A DNA stretch of 64,000 bases, from positions 1 through 64,000 of the forward strand of contig JBMHCT010000015.1 of NCBI GenBank assembly GCA_049889775.1. Direction: 5' to 3'. Origin of the DNA: Jejuia sp049889775 (lineage in GTDB: Bacteria; Bacteroidota; Bacteroidia; Flavobacteriales; Flavobacteriaceae). This document shows positions 60,472-64,000 of the stretch, one piece after another. The position numbers and the translations under genes are program-made. Numbering within the stretch: the stretch's first letter is position 1; each line of letters starts with the position of its first letter. Below the pieces are notes generated by a model, which had not been told where the DNA came from, ran no database searches, and was given only the letters and a program-made list of their open reading frames with translations.

Positions 60472-61583
60472 ATTGTCAATTCTGCTAATTCCTTACCAAC
60501 TATACTACCAATAGCTACTCCCATACCTCCCAAACGTACACCACAAAACACGTTATTTGACAGTTGCTTAACAAGAGTCTTCTTTTGGTGACCAACCCCC
60601 ATAATACCACTCCAGCGATGTTCAATTTCAACATCCTGATTTGGCAAAATGGTTTGATTTAAAATGTCTTCTAGTTTACGTTGAATACGCTTTGTTTGCT
60701 GAAATTCGGTAGTTTCTTCTCCTTTAAAATCTAGATGTCTTCCACCACCTAATAAAATTCGATTATCAATATTTCTAAAATAGTAATACCCTCTATCTAA
60801 GTGAAAGGTTCCTTTGACTTTGAGATTTTCTACAGGTTTGGTAATAAGCACTTGGGCTCTAGCAGGTTTTACTTTTTCATCAATTAATTGAGCCGCAAAT
60901 CCGTTAGTAGCAATTAGTACTTTTGAAGCAGAACACTCAAAATTATTAGTTTTAATTTTTACGGAATTTATGTCTTCAGAAATGTCTTCAACATCGACAG
61001 AATTTAAAATCTTAATGCCTTTTGATTGCACCAATTGCAATAGCCCTTCCATCATTTTACCAGTATCAATCTGTCCTTCAAACTGATTAAACATATAGTC
61101 ATTTTTTATCCCGTTAAAATTGAAAATATTGTCTTTTAAACTGAAAACATCTGCCTTAAAAATGGGCTTCATTAAGGTGTTAATGTCGTTTTTCTTTTCA
61201 ATACAATTATTAAACAACATGTTGTCGGTTTCTAAAAACAATTCATAACCGCCTAATTGCTGAAAATCGAGTTGTTTATCTCCTAAAGTTTGCCTTAGCA
61301 ACCTTAAACCATCAACCCTTTTCTTAACTAAGTTAAAGACCTCGTCTTCGGAATGTGTTTCTAAATCATCCAAAATTTCACTTATACTTCCGAAGCAAGC
61401 AAAACCTGCATTTTTAGTACTTGCGCCTTTTGGGAGAATACCTTTTTCAAAAATGACAATTTTAGCCGTTGAATATTGTACTCTTAATTGTAAGGCACAA
61501 TTAAGGCCTACGATACCGCTACCAACGATACAGAAATCGATATTAGAAAGCCATGATTTTATTTCCCAATAGGACAAATGCAT
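60468..61583 (-). CDS. FAD-dependent oxidoreductase (DAO family)
   Basis: The 371-residue product has the dinucleotide-binding loop FCIVGSGIVGLNCALQLR near 17-34 and the substrate-side block KVLIATNGFAAQLI near 221. DRGYYYFRNIDNRILLGGGR near 273 and HRWSGIMGVGHQKKTLV near 323 follow the glycine-oxidase/DAO pattern. It oxidises an amine or amino acid; the substrate is unclear. Its stop overlaps the Gre-like start (ATGA), so the two are coupled. Confidence 0.85.
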   Translation of the reverse strand: MHLSYWEIKSWLSNIDFCIVGSGIVGLNCALQLRVQYSTAKIVIFEKGILPKGASTKNAGFACFGSISEILDDLETHSEDEVFNLVKKRVDGLRLLRQTLGDKQLDFQQLGGYELFLETDNMLFNNCIEKKNDINTLMKPIFKADVFSLKDNIFNFNGIKNDYMFNQFEGQIDTGKMMEGLLQLVQSKGIKILNSVDVEDISEDINSVKIKTNNFECSASKVLIATNGFAAQLIDEKVKPARAQVLITKPVENLKVKGTFHLDRGYYYFRNIDNRILLGGGRHLDFKGEETTEFQQTKRIQRKLEDILNQTILPNQDVEIEHRWSGIMGVGHQKKTLVKQLSNNVFCGVRLGGMGVAIGSIVGKELAELTI

Positions 61584-61776
61584 AATGCTAATTTAGGATT
61601 TTAAATTGACGTTCCGAGTCGTTTTAGGTATTGAATACTTCGACTACGCTCAGTACAGGCTAAATGTTTGAAATCCTAGATGTAGGAGGGGTTAAGTAGT
61701 GAAATGTTTACATTAACGAATTCTTTAGTTTGAAATACAAGCCAATTAGTAAAGCCCAAGCCTTGTGGTAACGCCA

Positions 61777-61804
61777 TAAAAAACTCCGAAATTGCTTTCG
61801 GAGT
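61777..61804 (-). terminator. accC terminator
   Basis: ACTCCGAA / TTCGGAGT with a short loop and a T-run on the minus strand, 10 bases beyond the accC stop. Just to its left, CAAGCCTTGTGGTAACGCC (61758-61776) resembles one end of the dispersed repeat family. Confidence 0.75.
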
Positions 61805-61813
61805 CTTAGTTAT

Positions 61814-63166
61814 TTATGCTTCACTTGGTTTTTGCATTTCAAAATCTTCCATGAACTTCGTGGTGTAATTTCCAGCAACATAATCTGGATGATCCATAAG
61901 TTGTCTATGGAATGGAATGGTGGTTTTTATACCTTCTATCACAAACTCATCTAAAGCACGCTTCATTTTGTTAATTGCCTCTTCACGCGTTTGTGCCGTA
62001 GTAATTAACTTAGCGATCATAGAATCATAGTTTGGCGGAATGGAATAGCCAGCATACACGTGTGTGTCTAATCGCACACCATGACCTCCAGGAGCATGTA
62101 ATGTTGTGATTTTTCCAGGTGATGGTCTAAAACCATTAAATGGATCTTCCGCATTGATACGGCACTCTATAGAATGTAAATTTGGTTCATAGTTTTTACC
62201 AGAAATTGGCACGCCTGCAGCAACCAATATTTGTTCTCTAATTAAATCGAAATCAATTACTTGTTCTGTAATGGGGTGCTCTACTTGAATACGTGTATTC
62301 ATTTCCATAAAGTAGAAATTACGGTGTTTGTCTACTAAAAACTCCACCGTTCCTGCACCTTCGTAATTGATATACTCCGCAGCTTTAACCGCAGCTTCAC
62401 CCATTTTTTTACGTAATTCTTTAGTCATAAAAGGGGAAGGCACTTCTTCTGTTAATTTTTGATGACGACGTTGTACAGAACAATCTCTTTCTGACAAATG
62501 ACAAGCTTTACCTCGAGAATCACCAACTACCTGTATTTCAATATGTCTTGGTTCTTCTATAAGTTTTTCCATATACATATCGTCATTACCAAAGGCAGCT
62601 TTACTTTCTTGTCTTGCAGAATCCCAAGCATCCTTAAGATCTTCTTTTTTGAAGACTCCGCGCATACCCTTTCCTCCACCTCCAGCAGAAGCTTTAAGCA
62701 TTACTGGGTAACCTACCTCTTCGGCAAGTTTCTCGCATTCTTCATAAGATTCAATTACGCCTTCACTTCCTGGAACACAAGGAACACCAGCAGCTTTCAT
62801 AGTAGCCTTGGCGTTAGCCTTATCTCCCATTTTATCAATCATTTCAGCCGAGGCACCAATGAATTTAATTCCGTGCTCTTCACAAATTTGAGAAAACTTA
62901 GCATTTTCTGAAAGGAATCCGTAACCAGGATGAATCGCATCAGCATTAGTAATTTCAGCGGCCGAAATCACATTAGACATCTTCAAATAAGAATCTGTAC
63001 TTGCAGGAGGACCAATACAAACCGCTTCATCCGCAAATTTTACATGTAAACTTTCAGCATCTGCTGTAGAATATACAGCAACGGTTTTTATGCCCATTTC
63101 TTTACAGGTTCTAATAACGCGTAGCGCTATTTCACCTCTATTGGCAATCAATATTTTTTTAAACAT
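61814..63166 (-). CDS. accC: Acetyl-CoA carboxylase, biotin carboxylase subunit
   Basis: The 450-residue product has an N-terminal biotin-carboxylase domain (FKKILIANRGEIALRVIRTC), the ATP-grasp loop KASAGGGGKGMRGVF near 158-172, MEMNTRIQVEHPITEQV near 288 and the C-terminal domain (RINAEDP, GKITTLHAPGG). It carboxylates the biotin of AccB with bicarbonate and ATP. Intact and of usual length. It follows accB by 44 bases. Confidence 0.97.
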   Translation of the reverse strand: MFKKILIANRGEIALRVIRTCKEMGIKTVAVYSTADAESLHVKFADEAVCIGPPASTDSYLKMSNVISAAEITNADAIHPGYGFLSENAKFSQICEEHGIKFIGASAEMIDKMGDKANAKATMKAAGVPCVPGSEGVIESYEECEKLAEEVGYPVMLKASAGGGGKGMRGVFKKEDLKDAWDSARQESKAAFGNDDMYMEKLIEEPRHIEIQVVGDSRGKACHLSERDCSVQRRHQKLTEEVPSPFMTKELRKKMGEAAVKAAEYINYEGAGTVEFLVDKHRNFYFMEMNTRIQVEHPITEQVIDFDLIREQILVAAGVPISGKNYEPNLHSIECRINAEDPFNGFRPSPGKITTLHAPGGHGVRLDTHVYAGYSIPPNYDSMIAKLITTAQTREEAINKMKRALDEFVIEGIKTTIPFHRQLMDHPDYVAGNYTTKFMEDFEMQKPSEA

Positions 63167-63210
63167 AACTTAGAATAAATTATGAATCCAGAATTCTGAA
63201 TTCTGAATTT

Positions 63211-63711
63211 TTAAGAAGGGTCTACTAAAAATAATGGTTGATCGAATTCTACTGGAGAAGCATCATCAACTAAAATCTTAACTACTTTTCCTGAAACTTC
63301 AGATTCAATTTCATTGAATAGCTTCATAGCTTCGATAATACAAAGTACGTCTCCTTCGGCAATAGTTTGTCCTACTTCAACAAATAGTGGTTTATCTGGT
63401 GATGGTTTTCTGTAGAAAGTACCAATAATTGGAGATTTAATTGTAATATATTTAGAAGTATCATCTGCTGCAGGAGCTGCTGGTTCAGCTTTTGCTGGTT
63501 CAGCTACGGGTGCAGGAGTTTCTGCAACTGGAATTACAGGAGCTTGAGCCATTTGTGGTGCAGCAACAGGAGCATATTGCACTGTTGTAGGACCATCATT
63601 CTCAGATCCTGTCTTAATGGTGATTTTTACATCATCCATCTCTAATTTAACCTCGCTAGCACCAGATTTGGCGACAAACTTAATTAAGTTTTGAATCTCT
63701 TTTAAATCCAT
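63211..63711 (-). CDS. accB: Acetyl-CoA carboxylase biotin carboxyl carrier protein
   Basis: The 166-residue product has an N-terminal helix (MDLKEIQNLIKFVAKSGASE), an Ala/Pro linker (about 55-90) and a C-terminal biotinyl domain with the modified lysine in IIEAMKLFNEIES near 126-138 (A-M-K-L instead of the usual A-M-K-M). It carries the carboxylated biotin to the transferase. It lies between fabH and accC, the usual gene order. Confidence 0.97.
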   Translation of the reverse strand: MDLKEIQNLIKFVAKSGASEVKLEMDDVKITIKTGSENDGPTTVQYAPVAAPQMAQAPVIPVAETPAPVAEPAKAEPAAPAADDTSKYITIKSPIIGTFYRKPSPDKPLFVEVGQTIAEGDVLCIIEAMKLFNEIESEVSGKVVKILVDDASPVEFDQPLFLVDPS

Positions 63712-63744
63712 AATTTAGCTATTAGTTATTTAATGGTTAGTCTT

Positions 63745-64000
63745 TTAAGAATTATAGGCCCATTTTAAATAAATGGCACCCCAATTAAATCCGCCACCAA
63801 AAGCAGCGAAAATTACAGTATCACCCTTTTTAAGTTGTGATTCGTAGTCGTTTAATAGTAAAGGTAAGGTAGCAGAAGTGGTATTTCCGTATTTATGAAT
63901 ATTAATCATAACCTTTTCTTCTTCCAATTCTATACGTTGCGCAGTGGCATCAATAATGCGTTTATTTGCTTGATGCGCAGCCAACCAATCTACATTATCT
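63745..64000 (-). CDS. fabH: 3-oxoacyl-ACP synthase III, C-terminal part (5' end outside window)
   Basis: Only the last 84 residues are present; the frame is open to the window edge. It contains the catalytic His in AAHQANKRIIDATAQR, the catalytic Asn in INIHKYGNTTSATLPLLL and the terminal GDTVIFAAFGGGFNWGAIYL (G-x-G-G-G). KAS III condenses acetyl-CoA with malonyl-ACP to start fatty-acid synthesis. It ends 33 bases before accB on the same strand. Confidence 0.93.
   Translation of the reverse strand, partial: DNVDWLAAHQANKRIIDATAQRIELEEEKVMINIHKYGNTTSATLPLLLNDYESQLKKGDTVIFAAFGGGFNWGAIYLKWAYNS

Overview
The window is a chromosomal segment of a flavobacterium (Bacteroidota, Flavobacteriaceae-like). 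The evidence is the low G+C content, Bacteroidetes-type promoters (TTG, then TAnnTTTG), near absence of Shine-Dalgarno sites, a SprE/PorW gliding and type IX secretion lipoprotein, an ATP synthase operon that stops after atpG (atpD and atpC are elsewhere), and lineage-typical proteins (DUF4292, CCDC81-type HU/SPOR, AtpZ next to a bactofilin). I cannot name genus or species from the sequence alone.

Bases 1-13,336 are an accessory island beside the 3' end of a tRNA-Ala(GGC) gene. Its left part (1-3,400) is a loose array of small unknown genes, several secreted, with recombination debris and a 59-residue protein that ends in an SSB-like acidic tip. Its centre (3,418-11,303) is a predicted DNA-modification/defence locus. 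Four overlapping plus-strand genes encode a GHKL (paraMORC/MutL-like) ATPase, a Z1-domain superfamily-2 helicase-like ATPase, a DUF4420-like PD-(D/E)XK nuclease and an AIPR-family protein. They converge on a compact cytosine-C5 methyltransferase-like gene, giving a full set of modifier, nuclease and two ATP-driven remodellers. Next is a 488-residue protein in which I recognise family A DNA polymerase motifs A, B and C without an evident exonuclease, preceded by short direct repeats. I see no integrase, so the left end of the island lies outside the window.

From 13.4 kb on the content is core genome: universal stress protein, GNAT acetyltransferase, MATE transporter, QueD/PTPS, RecA, an ECF sigma factor with a membrane partner, PlsC, TrpS, DprA and an HU/SPOR protein (13.5-25.5 kb). 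Then come a thioesterase and a conserved envelope block on the minus strand (flippase, dUTPase, nucleotidyltransferase, TPR protein, DUF4292 lipoprotein, EnvC-like protein; 26.5-33.5 kb). The block sprE, bactofilin, atpZ, DUF6168-like gene, atpBEFHAG runs from 42.3 to 33.6 kb. The rest holds LpxH, an MFS transporter, RecJ, OsmC, a uracil-DNA glycosylase broken by one frameshift, RsmI, Tdk, Alr, MscL, Asd, an S9 peptidase, an orphan ABC ATPase, an MMPL/RND exporter, a Gre-like protein, a FAD oxidoreductase and the fabH-accB-accC start of fatty-acid synthesis.

The core is peppered with intergenic repeats. One family of about 95 bp has five recognisable copies on both strands (16.9, 29.95, 42.4, 49.8 and 54.3 kb). 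There are also smaller palindromic elements and a perfect terminator-like stem inside the atp operon just after atpE.
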